From JALHOQ01 sp038144835 (GTDB lineage: Bacteria > Bdellovibrionota > Bdellovibrionia > Bdellovibrionales > UBA1609): a stretch of DNA of 62,858 nucleotides. Positions within the stretch are counted from its first letter, which is position 1. Each line of letters starts with the position of its first letter. The notes under the pieces were generated by a model, which saw only the letters and a program-made list of their open reading frames with translations, did no database searches and was not told where the DNA came from. Location of the stretch: contig JAYQON010000006.1 of the NCBI GenBank assembly GCA_038144835.1, positions 1-62,858 on the forward strand. The letters run 5' to 3'. Positions 6,860 to 16,341 of the stretch are shown one piece after another. Both the position numbers and the translations under genes were made by a program.

Positions 6860-8041
6860 GTGAACTTCTTTCAACTCTCTGTACAAAGATTAGCCATACC
6901 CTTGTGTCTAACGACAATCCTTAGTGGGCCACCTCTGGCTTTAGCTCAGTCAAAGGATGATTGTGAAAAGGCACTGATTGCGAGTCGTTCTCTGCCTCTT
7001 ACAAAAGATGTGGTTATTAAAACCATTTTGGCTCTACGAGATAACGGCCATCCTATAAACCACAAAGCGATGGAGAGAGGTCGAAGCCCCGAGTCAAGGG
7101 AGGTGATTGGCTCGATTGTAGGCCGTCCCTTTTATTCTAAAACAATCCTTAAAGCTGGAGAAAGGGAGTTTGGAGGTTGGGATAAGGCGCTTGTGGCTGC
7201 GGGAATAGATCCCAAAACCGTTCGTATTCGTAAGCCCAGTGTTCCTTTGTCAGAGTTGAATCTGATTGCCATAGTTCAGCGGCTCAATGAGTTAGGTATT
7301 CCATTGAGAGCTAGAGCCGTGGCCAGAGCTGGTAGCGACTTTGAGGAGCTCTGTCTGCGGGAGTTTGGTTACTCTCTTCAAGGTGATTCTTTGTACGCCG
7401 CTGCAGATATGTATCATGGAAGTTGGCAAAACCTTATGAAAGCTGCCGGTATTCCAAAAGATCGTTGGGAGCCAGAACGAAGTAAATGGACAAAGGCTCA
7501 GATCATTGCGGCCATTCAGGCTCTTCAAAGCTCGGGAGTCAAACTGCACATTGGATTTTTTAGACGTGACCTAGAGGGAAAGGTTAAAAAAACATTATTG
7601 GCAAAAATTGGTAGAGCTTCAAGTGGTGCCGGGCTGTACCAGGCCGCATTGGTTCATTTTGGAGGTTGGTCAGAGGCATTGAAAGCGGCTGGGCTTGATC
7701 CGAGTTTGTATGTGATCTGGAGTAAAAAGACTAAATTCGGACAAACGGGTGAAGATGCACTTAACGAGGAAGAAGAAGATGAGTTGAATTCTATTTCTCC
7801 AGAATTTCGCAATGTTACCGATGAAAAGGTAATCGCGACTTTGATTCGATTACATCGAGCTTCGGTGAATCTCTTTCCAGATAATTTTTTGCTCGATGAT
7901 TCCTCTCTTACAGCAAAGATTCTAGAAGAAACTTTGGGTGTAAGAGTCACCACCTCTCAATTCTATTATCATGTTAAATGGCGTTTCTGGGGCTGGGCCG
8001 AAGCACTTGCGGAAGCTAAAATATTTTTGAATCGGTATTGA
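6860..8041 (+). CDS. Secreted protein with four HNH-associated repeats
   Basis: GTG start; residues 1-30 form a clear Sec signal peptide. The mature part holds four repeats of about 75-85 residues (about 45-120, 130-205, 209-285, 317-392), each ending in a motif like FGGW-x-x-AL-x-x-AGI. This is the pattern of the homing-endonuclease-associated repeat (HNH_repeat, PF18780), a helical module thought to bind DNA and usually found with HNH nucleases. No HNH catalytic motif (HNH/N-x-x-x-H) is present. An acidic linker (E/D-rich, about residues 295-305) separates repeats 3 and 4. A DNA-binding fold with an export signal is odd and suggests a role on foreign or extracellular DNA; this is inference. 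Confidence 0.75.
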   Translation: MNFFQLSVQRLAIPLCLTTILSGPPLALAQSKDDCEKALIASRSLPLTKDVVIKTILALRDNGHPINHKAMERGRSPESREVIGSIVGRPFYSKTILKAGEREFGGWDKALVAAGIDPKTVRIRKPSVPLSELNLIAIVQRLNELGIPLRARAVARAGSDFEELCLREFGYSLQGDSLYAAADMYHGSWQNLMKAAGIPKDRWEPERSKWTKAQIIAAIQALQSSGVKLHIGFFRRDLEGKVKKTLLAKIGRASSGAGLYQAALVHFGGWSEALKAAGLDPSLYVIWSKKTKFGQTGEDALNEEEEDELNSISPEFRNVTDEKVIATLIRLHRASVNLFPDNFLLDDSSLTAKILEETLGVRVTTSQFYYHVKWRFWGWAEALAEAKIFLNRY

Positions 8042-8059
8042 GCTTGGTGTGAGCTCAAT
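8037..8059. terminator. Hairpin between convergent genes
   Basis: ATTGAGCT (8037-8044) and AGCTCAAT (8052-8059), 8 bp perfect, overlap the stop of the upstream gene and face the convergent gene ending at 8063. No T run follows on either strand, so it would be a weak or rho-assisted terminator. Confidence 0.4.
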
Positions 8060-8062
8060 TGT

Positions 8063-9628
8063 CTAGCGCGGCTTAACCAGACAACTGCGCATAAACTCTC
8101 TCTCTTTGCCGGGTTCGACGTGCTTTTTTAAATAGTTGTCGATTTTCTGTAGCAAAGTTGGGCCATCTTCCTTGAGGATAGCCGAGAGAACAAAATCTAA
8201 GCGGCGCAGTTCGTCGTAAGCGGCTTCGCGGGTCGCGGAAGACGAAAGTAGTGGTAAGCGTGAACGCACAAGGTCCTCGTTGAATTCGCCAATAAAAGAC
8301 GCTCGCTCAACGTTTTCCTTAAGAGAGGACTTAAATGGCAGCAGTTTTGGATTGGTCGCCTTGATTGAATCGATAGTGACAGTACTATGCGTGAGGTCTG
8401 CGCGAACGACAGTAGGAGCTGTTCCCGCTGAGGGCGGCTCTGAACTTACAGTTACGGTTTCGCGACTCTTTGTACCCTTCGTTCCGATCTGAATTTTTAT
8501 GACATCATCATTTTTGAGAGTATCTTTGAGTAGCTGCGCGAGGTGTGGGACTTCTTCTTTTGCCGCCTTTAATCCTTTGGTCACAATTTGCAAGGCATAG
8601 CCGCCACCAATGATACCTGTGAGGGCCTTACAAATCATTTTAGTCCCGGCTCTGCGGTTGAGACAGGGAATCTGTTCCCAGTTCTTAACCAACTCTGTAA
8701 CCACGGCCTTTACTAGCTTTTTACTGACTCCGATGGGATCGTTCCAAATTGCCGATGCTCCGTAGCCCACAGCAGCCGCAACTTCAGCGCGATACTTTGA
8801 ATCCCAAGTGAAATTCCAGGCTCCCTTCAGAACAGACCAAGCTCCAGACACCAGGTGTTCAGTGGCTTCGTAAATGCCCTGACCGCAGCCAACTGGCGTT
8901 GCAAAGGTGCTTTCCTGATAAAGATAATCAAGGGTAATTCCAGGTTCGTCTTTACGCTTCAAATCTTTGGGATTTACGCCCTTGCACTTATCGGCCTTGG
9001 CTTTGATGACTGGAGGCATTGGTTGAGCCAATTCCGCAGTCGTCGACTTCTCTTGGCCGCAGCAGACCTGCGCCTCGGTCTCGATATCGCCTTCTGAGTG
9101 GGCGTTAGCGACAGAGCGTGAATTCCATTTTGGTGCTAATCTCTCAAGCAGCAGATTAGGTTTTTCTATTTGCTCTTGGTCGAGTGGGAAGGTGATGGCG
9201 GTGAGACGAGTTTTTTCTGGTGCAGAGTAGAGACGTTCAAATGCCTGCATCCAAACCCCACCAGGGGTTCGATAACGCATACGAATCTCCATCACAGCAC
9301 TATCTAGGCCGAATCTACGTACAGAGACGTGATCGATGCGGATATTGGTGAAGCCTAGCATATCGAATAATCGCTCTCGTTCCCTTAGAATAATAGATTT
9401 TTCAGATTCTAGATTTTTAGCTGAAGATTCGACTCGGGAGTTGCGGCGAACATCCACAAGAATTGCATTTGCTGAGTGGTCTGGTTTGCGCCAAAGATGT
9501 GCGGGTTCTTGATGACTGTACTCCCAATGGGCCGGCATAAGCGAAGATGGACCAGCATGAGCTGGACAAAGGTAAAAAAATAACGCTGAGAAAATTGCTA
9601 GACTTCTGAACGATATCTTATTTTTCAT
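8063..9628 (-). CDS. Secreted hypothetical protein (521 aa)
   Basis: The ATG at 9628 is chosen because GGAG lies 6 nt before it; a TTG four codons upstream overlaps that ribosome site. Residues 1-26 form a signal peptide. The mature protein has a mixed N-terminal domain (about 30-170), a Cys-containing linker with a CC pair, a central helical, Ala/Gly-rich stretch (about 260-360) that could associate with membranes, and a Ser/Thr-rich then helical C-terminus. No catalytic motif is recognised. It diverges from the Fic gene across an 80-bp gap and converges with the HNH-repeat gene. Confidence 0.7.
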   Translation of the reverse strand: MKNKISFRSLAIFSALFFYLCPAHAGPSSLMPAHWEYSHQEPAHLWRKPDHSANAILVDVRRNSRVESSAKNLESEKSIILRERERLFDMLGFTNIRIDHVSVRRFGLDSAVMEIRMRYRTPGGVWMQAFERLYSAPEKTRLTAITFPLDQEQIEKPNLLLERLAPKWNSRSVANAHSEGDIETEAQVCCGQEKSTTAELAQPMPPVIKAKADKCKGVNPKDLKRKDEPGITLDYLYQESTFATPVGCGQGIYEATEHLVSGAWSVLKGAWNFTWDSKYRAEVAAAVGYGASAIWNDPIGVSKKLVKAVVTELVKNWEQIPCLNRRAGTKMICKALTGIIGGGYALQIVTKGLKAAKEEVPHLAQLLKDTLKNDDVIKIQIGTKGTKSRETVTVSSEPPSAGTAPTVVRADLTHSTVTIDSIKATNPKLLPFKSSLKENVERASFIGEFNEDLVRSRLPLLSSSATREAAYDELRRLDFVLSAILKEDGPTLLQKIDNYLKKHVEPGKEREFMRSCLVKPR

Positions 9629-9708
9629 CTGCGTCTCCAATCGGGATCACGCAAAATTATCTCAAGTCCAGACTCAGTGACCGATCGGGCTTGCCGATAA
9701 TCTATTGA

Positions 9709-10767
9709 ATGGCCGTATTGCATATTCTGATTTTACTGAATTTTATTTGGCTTTCTGCTCAGACTGGCGCGGAGTCAGTCGTCGACTCCAAATGTTTCGA
9801 AGCACTGTCGCAACTTGAAAAGGCATCAGAAAAACATGAGCTAATGGAATTAAAAAAACGCTATGCAAGAATTCCTAGGTCTAAAGATGAGCAGCCAAAA
9901 AAAATTGATTCGAATGATGCCAGAAGGTTCGTGAATGCCGAGGACTGGGCGCTGGCTGAGTCGACTTTGGGCGAGCGCGCCCAGTTGTTTTACAGCGAAC
10001 GCACGATGCTGGCGTGGTCGCGAGCCCGCGATTTTGCTATGGCCCATACGAGCGAAACACCGACGCCCGATCTCATGCGGCGTCTTCATGCTGAGGCAAT
10101 GCAGGCGTTATCGTTTCATGGCTTCGAAGGCCGGCGATTAAAGCTGCGCTTCAATCGGGGAGAAATTGATAAGCTTGAATATGATCGACTATTAAAAGAG
10201 GCTTTCACCAAAGATGCCAACCCATCTGGAGTCGAGCATGCAAAGCTTGCTGGTCAGTTTCGCTCGGATCCGATCGATGATATTCATCATGGTGGATCCT
10301 CTTTTTCCTCAACGGGCGAGCGCTACTTTGAAGCCTCCGAGTTGGAGGCAGTTCGTCGTAGCCCATATATGCGAGTGATAGAAACCTCGGTGCGTGAGAT
10401 CGAGCCGGGCAAATTTAAGGCGGACACTTTTTACACTCCTCCTCATAAGGTCAAAGAAGAAGTTGATCTCATTTTTAAGCGTTTGCACTCCGATTTGCGG
10501 GCTGTAAAAAATGACGATGATCTCATATTGGCGGTGGCGCGAATGCAAAAGCATTTGCTCATAGTTCACCCCTTTTTGGATGGAAATGGCCGTACCATTA
10601 GATTGTTGGGTGATATGATTTTCGAACGTCATGGTCTGCCTCCTCCAGTCTTGCTGCGCGAACAAGAGATCTCTCTTTCGGTTGAGCAGATAGCTAAGGA
10701 TATGAAAACCGGAATGCGAATTTATGTTGATGAAAAAGAGAGGGTACTGAAAGGGACATTCAAATGA
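9709..10767 (+). CDS. Secreted Fic-domain protein
   Basis: Residues 1-21 are a signal peptide. The C-terminal half carries the Fic core, with HPFLDGNGR at residues 287-295 matching the family motif HPFx(D/E)GNGR (catalytic His, anion-binding GNG and the following Arg) and a preceding TPPHKV segment like the substrate-binding flap. Fic enzymes mostly transfer AMP from ATP to Ser/Thr/Tyr hydroxyls of target proteins. The N-terminal half (about 25-190) is a helical region of unknown role. I see no clear (S/T)xxxE(G/N) inhibitory motif. The last codons overlap the ATG of the next gene by 4 nt, so the two are translationally coupled. Export suggests action in the periplasm, prey or host. Confidence 0.85.
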   Translation: MAVLHILILLNFIWLSAQTGAESVVDSKCFEALSQLEKASEKHELMELKKRYARIPRSKDEQPKKIDSNDARRFVNAEDWALAESTLGERAQLFYSERTMLAWSRARDFAMAHTSETPTPDLMRRLHAEAMQALSFHGFEGRRLKLRFNRGEIDKLEYDRLLKEAFTKDANPSGVEHAKLAGQFRSDPIDDIHHGGSSFSSTGERYFEASELEAVRRSPYMRVIETSVREIEPGKFKADTFYTPPHKVKEEVDLIFKRLHSDLRAVKNDDDLILAVARMQKHLLIVHPFLDGNGRTIRLLGDMIFERHGLPPPVLLREQEISLSVEQIAKDMKTGMRIYVDEKERVLKGTFK

Positions 10768-12860
10768 TGAAAGCCCTCCTAATATTTCTCGCAATTGCAC
10801 TTGCGCCCATTGGCACAATCTGGGCCGAAGACGTGGAAAGGGCTCTCACCGAGCTAGCCAAGCCGCTGACGGAAGACAAAATTTTTTATCGATGGGGTTC
10901 GGTGACTAGCGGAGAAAATCTCCACAAAATGGGGACTCTAGATGAGTCCATGAATAGATACTTCATGAATCTAAAAACTGACATTGCTGCAGGGCCTGGA
11001 TTTTACATGGCGGACAATATACATGGCTCTGCAGGCTACTTGCCAGAACATGGGGGTAATGTTGTTGAAATTCGCATTCCCAAGGGAACTCCATTTATAG
11101 ATGCTGAAGACCCGGTGGTAAAAAAGCGGCTCAAGGAGCTGGGGTTTAAGGATGGTGCAGAACTGGGTGGAAAGTCTATCAAAAGTCCTGTGGTTATTCG
11201 TTATTCGGGTGACTGGTTGGTTGGCAAAAATTTAACAGGCAGGGCTCATTTCACCTTATTTCCTGGTCCAGATGCTACACTCAATTCTATTCGATCCGCC
11301 TACGATAGTTTGGAATATCAAAACCGTCCTCAAGAGCAAGTTATTGAGCAAATCAAAAAACAGCGTCCAGACTTACATAAAAAGATAGATGAAAATTTAG
11401 TCCTTGGTGACAAATTTTCGGCTCGCTTGGCTAGTCTAGAAAGTACTAAAAAGCTATTGGCTAATGCGATTGCTCAGGAATCATCTAGAAAGTCTGTAGC
11501 AGATCTTGTGAATACCTTAGTTTATAGTCCGTACCGAGGACAAATTATTCATTCGCAGGAGGAGTTTGTTTCTGGCCTAAGAGAAACATTGATAAAAAAC
11601 GCGAATCCTTTTTATTTGTCTCAACTTGCCAAAGACCTGCCCGAAGATTGGGTCGCTGAATTTTTGTTGGCAAGGCAAAATGCCACTTGGGATCAGAGAA
11701 CTTTTTGGAAGGAATATTTGGCCAGAATAAGTGATTTTGCTGATTCTGAATTTGTTGAACGCATAAAGGGAGTTGAAAAAATACTGTCGGCCAGAGGGCA
11801 GAGCTTTTCCGTGGAATTGAAGGCTATCCTATCTGAAAAAATTGAAGAGCAAATTGTGATCGCTAGAAATAAAGGAGTAAGACGCGATTCGTTAAGTGAC
11901 CTTTTGGATGAGAGGTATATTGCCAATGAAAGTATAAAGTCATTGAAAGACCGATTGGCGAATCTCGAAAGATACGTCGTCGCCTTCGATAAGATGCTCG
12001 CCAAACCGACCGCCGGCACGGTGAGAGAGGTGCTAGGGGAAGCCCAAGGATTGAGGGAAGTAAAAAGTGTCGTTAGTAATCTCGTTAAACATCCAGACGT
12101 TGTTGGCAGCGTGCTGCGAGCAGAGCCCGATCTATTAGCCAGACATTTTGTGCAAATTCCACCTGCGGGTGTGTTGGGAGACCTAGTCGAAGATTTTGCT
12201 CGTGTGAAAATCAATATTGTGGATTTATCATTGGATAGTGTTATGCGTCTGCAACCAAAGGCACGAGGTCAGTTTCTCGAAGATTGTCTTATAAATTTTG
12301 GTTGTCGAAAAATTATGAGTCGGCAATGGTCACGATTGTTAAAAGATATTGAAGACATCAGTGGAATCATGAAAGCATTAGGCCGTACGTTTTTTGTGTA
12401 CACAGCCGTGCAGATCGAAAAGGAAATATTCGAGGCGATTTCAACGCCGAATCAGTTACGCTCATTTCACAGAATATCGGGTAGCGAGATTTTGGAAGAA
12501 GATTTGCTAAAAAAGATTAAATTGATTGGGGTTGATAAATTTCATGGTCAGGAAATTTACAGAATTGTCGATGTCAAAAAACTGGGTGCAGCTCCAAAAA
12601 AGTTGGCAATGATGACTGCTGTGCGCAATGTGGTAAATGCTGAAGATGCGATTATTGTGCAAAAGCAGTTGCGCGAATTGAATCTTGATCGAACTGAAGT
12701 AGCACATGTACTCGAGCGCAAAATGCAATCTCTAAATCCAAACTTAGACGAAATTGAGCAGTTCCGCAAAGTCAGGGGCGAGGTCGGTCGTGATAATCTC
12801 AAGCCAGCGACACAGATCGACTGCATTTCGAGTTGGAGCCGATCTCTCAGATCCCCTTGA
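10764..12860 (+). CDS. Secreted large protein with ART-like N-terminal domain
   Basis: 698 aa with a signal peptide (1-21). Residues 40-190 contain FYRWGS (41-46), then GPGFYMADNIHGSAGY (77-92), then VVEIRIP. The order R/H-x-G-S, G-x-G-x-Y-x-A-x(5)-S-x-x-Y resembles the NAD-binding core of PARP/ADP-ribosyltransferase folds, although I cannot place the usual catalytic Glu with certainty. The remaining 500 residues are mostly helical with no recognised domain and may be a delivery or target-binding region. It starts inside the stop of the Fic gene (ATGA). A joint role with Fic as modifier of target proteins is inferred from context and the domain hint only. Confidence 0.6.
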   Translation: MMKALLIFLAIALAPIGTIWAEDVERALTELAKPLTEDKIFYRWGSVTSGENLHKMGTLDESMNRYFMNLKTDIAAGPGFYMADNIHGSAGYLPEHGGNVVEIRIPKGTPFIDAEDPVVKKRLKELGFKDGAELGGKSIKSPVVIRYSGDWLVGKNLTGRAHFTLFPGPDATLNSIRSAYDSLEYQNRPQEQVIEQIKKQRPDLHKKIDENLVLGDKFSARLASLESTKKLLANAIAQESSRKSVADLVNTLVYSPYRGQIIHSQEEFVSGLRETLIKNANPFYLSQLAKDLPEDWVAEFLLARQNATWDQRTFWKEYLARISDFADSEFVERIKGVEKILSARGQSFSVELKAILSEKIEEQIVIARNKGVRRDSLSDLLDERYIANESIKSLKDRLANLERYVVAFDKMLAKPTAGTVREVLGEAQGLREVKSVVSNLVKHPDVVGSVLRAEPDLLARHFVQIPPAGVLGDLVEDFARVKINIVDLSLDSVMRLQPKARGQFLEDCLINFGCRKIMSRQWSRLLKDIEDISGIMKALGRTFFVYTAVQIEKEIFEAISTPNQLRSFHRISGSEILEEDLLKKIKLIGVDKFHGQEIYRIVDVKKLGAAPKKLAMMTAVRNVVNAEDAIIVQKQLRELNLDRTEVAHVLERKMQSLNPNLDEIEQFRKVRGEVGRDNLKPATQIDCISSWSRSLRSP

Positions 12861-12948
12861 CTTATCAGAGAGTGCACAATGCAAAAATAATGGGCCAGTT
12901 CACGGGCTGCGTTGACATCAATCGGTCGTATTGTTACTGCCGGGGGAT

Positions 12949-13836
12949 ATGCAGCTTTATACTATTCGGTGCTTAATCATAATACTGTTTTGGACTTATG
13001 GTGCCTGGGCCGTGCCTTTTGCCCCACCAACCCCTGTTTATTCAGCCCGGTACAGATGTACGGTGCCAATACCTTTGCATGAGGGCTTAGAGAACCTTTA
13101 TCAAATGCGTTTTGACGAAGCGCTGTTATGGAATAGTCTGCCTGATCAGATAAAAATGAGCTCATGGAGTCTAAACAAGGAATGGTTTTCTCGCTACGCG
13201 GGACCTGCAATATCTCTGCGTTATTCGCCACAACACGGCCAGGAATGGAATCGGAGTCTTATTGATCTGACGACCGACACTAGCATGGCAGGAGGATTGG
13301 AGTCATATCTGCAAGAGGCTCGCAGTGAGTTTTCGATTCATCTTCTGCAATTGCCGTCGCTTGATCCGACGTTTGAGCAATGGGCGCAAAAATCGCAGTT
13401 TTTGCGACTTCTTTTTAGTCCGGTTGCCCTTAACGAAATTTTGCAGACCCGTCGCGTAGATCCTAAGCATCATGCCTTTCATACCTATGATGACCTTATA
13501 GAGTTTTACCAGACGGCCATCTCGGCTCCAAATCTGAGTTCCCGAAAAAAGTTGGCGTCAATCAAGGGAATTACGCAAGAGTGGCGATCTCTATTAGACG
13601 GTGGTGGGTACGTTTTCGGTGCCCGCAGATATTCAGTTATTTTATCCCGCTTAGCGAATGCAGTGGTTCTTTGTGTTGAGGAAAACCAAGTTCAGTCTCC
13701 AAGGTATGTGGGCCGTAGTCAGGCAGCCAGGTTCTTGTTTGATTTTCTTGTGCGTGCCAATCAGCTCGCGTTTTTGCAGTGTGAAAACGTACTGCTCTCG
13801 CCTCGAGATAGACAGGTAACGTCAGGAGAAGAGTAG
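12949..13836 (+). CDS. Secreted hypothetical protein
   Basis: The ATG at 12949 gives a signal peptide of about 21 residues; a TTG 18 nt earlier would add six residues before it. No strong Shine-Dalgarno for either. The mature protein (about 275 aa) is helix-rich with many Trp/Leu and three or four Cys, and ends in a polar tail. No motif is recognised. It closes the run of exported proteins, with hrpB starting 3 nt after its stop. Confidence 0.65.
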   Translation: MQLYTIRCLIIILFWTYGAWAVPFAPPTPVYSARYRCTVPIPLHEGLENLYQMRFDEALLWNSLPDQIKMSSWSLNKEWFSRYAGPAISLRYSPQHGQEWNRSLIDLTTDTSMAGGLESYLQEARSEFSIHLLQLPSLDPTFEQWAQKSQFLRLLFSPVALNEILQTRRVDPKHHAFHTYDDLIEFYQTAISAPNLSSRKKLASIKGITQEWRSLLDGGGYVFGARRYSVILSRLANAVVLCVEENQVQSPRYVGRSQAARFLFDFLVRANQLAFLQCENVLLSPRDRQVTSGEE

Positions 13837-13838
13837 GA

Positions 13839-16337
13839 GTGCAGACTTCTTTTCTTCCTATTGACGATTTTCTTAGCGCAATCGTTAATAGCGTTAAACA
13901 GCGACATAGCGTGGTTTTGACAGCTACACCTGGGGCTGGAAAGACGACGCGCTTGCCTCCTCAGCTTCTTGGTTGTGTCACCGGTCAAGTCCTAGTTCTT
14001 CAGCCTCGGCGCATGGCTGCGGTAGCCGCCTGTCACCGTGTTTGTGAGGAGAACGGCTGGACGGTAGGGCAGGAAGCTGGTTACCAAGTACGCTTTGACT
14101 CCAAGGTCGGACCTGCGACACGTTTGATTTTTATGACCGATGCTTTGCTTTTGCGACGTCTGGTGGACGACCCAGAACTCCAAGGCATAGATTTAGTGGT
14201 GATTGATGAATTTCATGAGCGTAATCTCAATCAAGATTTAATTCTTGGGTATTTGCGTGAAATGCAGGAGCTAGGTCGGCCATTAAAAATGGTGATCATG
14301 TCTGCTACGTTAGAAGCTAAAAGACTGTCACAGTTTCTGTTAGATTGCGAGGTCATTGATGTCCCGGGCAAGGTTTACCCTTTAGATCTACGTCACCAAA
14401 ATCAAAGTTTAAGTTTACGCACCGATGGTGCGTTTTATCATCGCGTTGTCGATGCTGTTTTCGCCGCTGAGCAAGAGACTCAAGGTGACATTTTGGTTTT
14501 TCTTCCAGGGACGGGTGAAATTCAACGGGTTCGAGAACGTCTGATTGAAGCCAAACTTAGAAGTCGAGAAGTCGTTGAACTTCATGGTTCCCTTTCGTTG
14601 GAACAGCAACAAAAGGTATTGCGAGTTTCTCAAAGTCCTCGCGTCATACTTTCGACAAATGTTGCTGAAGCCTCTGTGACTGTTCCGGGAGTAGACTATG
14701 TGATCGACACTGGGTTGGCTAAAGTGATGCAAACCCACCCGCGCACAGGCTTTTCGCAGTTGGAGCTCTCACGAATCTCTTTGTTTAGTGCCCACCAGCG
14801 CGCGGGTCGGGCGGCGCGACAAAAAGCGGGTGTCTGCCTACGCTTATGGACAATTTTTGAAGAACAGACACAGGCCCAAGAATCGGTGCCTGAGTGCCAG
14901 AGAGCTGAACTGACTCAAACAATGCTACTTTTGACTCATTTGGGGGTCACGCAGTTAAACTCCTTTTCGTGGTATGATCACCCGCCGGCGTCGTTAGTTA
15001 GTTTGGCCAGGCAGTCGTTGCTTGCTCTTCGTGCAATCAACGATGATGGACAAATCACTGCCTTTGGACGAAGACTTCTCCGCTACCCTTTGCCCCCACG
15101 TTGGGGCGGACTTTTGGCCTTAGGTGAAGACTGTGGTATGGGTCAATTGGCAGCCAATGCGGCGGCAATTCTGAGCGAAAGAGACTTTGTTGACCGCGAG
15201 CGTTTCAAAACGAGCGCACCTTCTTTATTTGAATGTGATTTACGACTGCGTCTTGACCTTCTTGCTGATTTTGAACATGGGCGGCCTCCCGGCTATGTGA
15301 ATGTGCGAACGGCCCAAGCCGTGCTCGAAACGGCTCGACAGTTGCGTGGAATGGTCGATCAAAAATCGTCTACCAAGGGTGATTTGTCTCGCTTATTGTT
15401 GGGTTCTCAAGGTGATCGACTTTGTCGGCGTCGCGCAGCAACTCCCAGAGCATTAATGAGCGGGCGACGAGGAGTTCGGTTGGCGGATTCATCGCAGGTG
15501 CGAACTAGCGAATTTTTTATTGCTCTACAAGGGATGGATTTACCCAATCAATCAGACACGCAGATCACCTTGGCAAGCGGGTTTTCAAAAGCCCGGCTTT
15601 TGGAAGAACTTGGCGATAAGGTCGAAGTCGCGCAGGACGTTTGGTACGATCCGGACAAAGAAGTATTCTTCAATCGTAGAGTTCGCACGATAGGAAGTCT
15701 CCCCATAGAAGAGCCGACACTAACTCCGGCTTTGCCCGAAGTGGTGGCTGGAAAAATGGTCGAAATACTAGTGCAAAATTGGAGTCAACTGACGCAGAGG
15801 CATAAGGGCTTGCTGGCATGGTTAGAGCGCTGGAGGTTTTTTGTTCGCCATCGGCCCGAGCATGCCTCGGAGTTAAATGCGGAGGCTATAAAAAGATGTT
15901 GTGAAATGGCAGGTTATGGACGTGTGAGGCTGAGCGATGTGCTTGAACAAGATCTCGCTGCTCTCATTGAAATGGCCTTACCGTCTTCTTTGGTTCGTGA
16001 TTTTGATCGTGAAGTTCCATCGTTTTTTTGTGCCCCCAGTGGTTTAGAGCATCTGATTGTGTATGGTGATTTGCATTCGGCTTACGTTGATGTGCGTTTA
16101 CAAGAGATGTTTGGTCTGCTGACAACACCGCGTATTCTTTTTGGTCAAGTTCCTTTAACTTTTCGGCTCTTGGGTCCAAATTTCAGACCTGTGCAGGTCA
16201 CGTCCGATTTGGCTAGCTTTTGGAAAAATGGATATCCTGAGGTTCGAAAAGATCTACGAGCGCGCTACCCTAAGCATTCCTGGCCAGAAAATCCACTGAC
16301 GGCCAAACCCGAAGCTAAAGGACGGCGCCGTTCATAG
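13839..16337 (+). CDS. hrpB: ATP-dependent helicase HrpB
   Basis: 832 aa, the usual length. GTG start just after the previous gene. Walker A TPGAGKTT (residues 30-37), DEFH box (123-126, the HrpB form of DEAH), SAT motif (MSATLEA), TNVAEASVT and QRAGRAAR motif VI are all present, followed by the helicase-associated and HrpB-specific C-terminal domains. It is a DExH-box RNA/DNA helicase of unclear physiological role; the family is non-essential in most bacteria. It has a basic KGRRRS end. Confidence 0.93.
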   Translation: MQTSFLPIDDFLSAIVNSVKQRHSVVLTATPGAGKTTRLPPQLLGCVTGQVLVLQPRRMAAVAACHRVCEENGWTVGQEAGYQVRFDSKVGPATRLIFMTDALLLRRLVDDPELQGIDLVVIDEFHERNLNQDLILGYLREMQELGRPLKMVIMSATLEAKRLSQFLLDCEVIDVPGKVYPLDLRHQNQSLSLRTDGAFYHRVVDAVFAAEQETQGDILVFLPGTGEIQRVRERLIEAKLRSREVVELHGSLSLEQQQKVLRVSQSPRVILSTNVAEASVTVPGVDYVIDTGLAKVMQTHPRTGFSQLELSRISLFSAHQRAGRAARQKAGVCLRLWTIFEEQTQAQESVPECQRAELTQTMLLLTHLGVTQLNSFSWYDHPPASLVSLARQSLLALRAINDDGQITAFGRRLLRYPLPPRWGGLLALGEDCGMGQLAANAAAILSERDFVDRERFKTSAPSLFECDLRLRLDLLADFEHGRPPGYVNVRTAQAVLETARQLRGMVDQKSSTKGDLSRLLLGSQGDRLCRRRAATPRALMSGRRGVRLADSSQVRTSEFFIALQGMDLPNQSDTQITLASGFSKARLLEELGDKVEVAQDVWYDPDKEVFFNRRVRTIGSLPIEEPTLTPALPEVVAGKMVEILVQNWSQLTQRHKGLLAWLERWRFFVRHRPEHASELNAEAIKRCCEMAGYGRVRLSDVLEQDLAALIEMALPSSLVRDFDREVPSFFCAPSGLEHLIVYGDLHSAYVDVRLQEMFGLLTTPRILFGQVPLTFRLLGPNFRPVQVTSDLASFWKNGYPEVRKDLRARYPKHSWPENPLTAKPEAKGRRRS

Positions 16338-16341
16338 GATC

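Noticed and set aside
9693..9700. Perfect GCCGATAA eight bases before the Fic start codon
   Set aside because: No TAAA-like box lies 15 bp upstream (the position reads TCAG), and an 8-mer is expected about twice by chance in this window.
10309..10818. 169-codon minus-strand frame over the Fic/ART junction
   Set aside because: Antisense to a motif-bearing coding region; no start signal.
11693..12214. 173-codon minus-strand frame inside the ART-like gene
   Set aside because: Antisense frame with Ser/Leu/Arg-rich composition typical of the reverse of a real gene.
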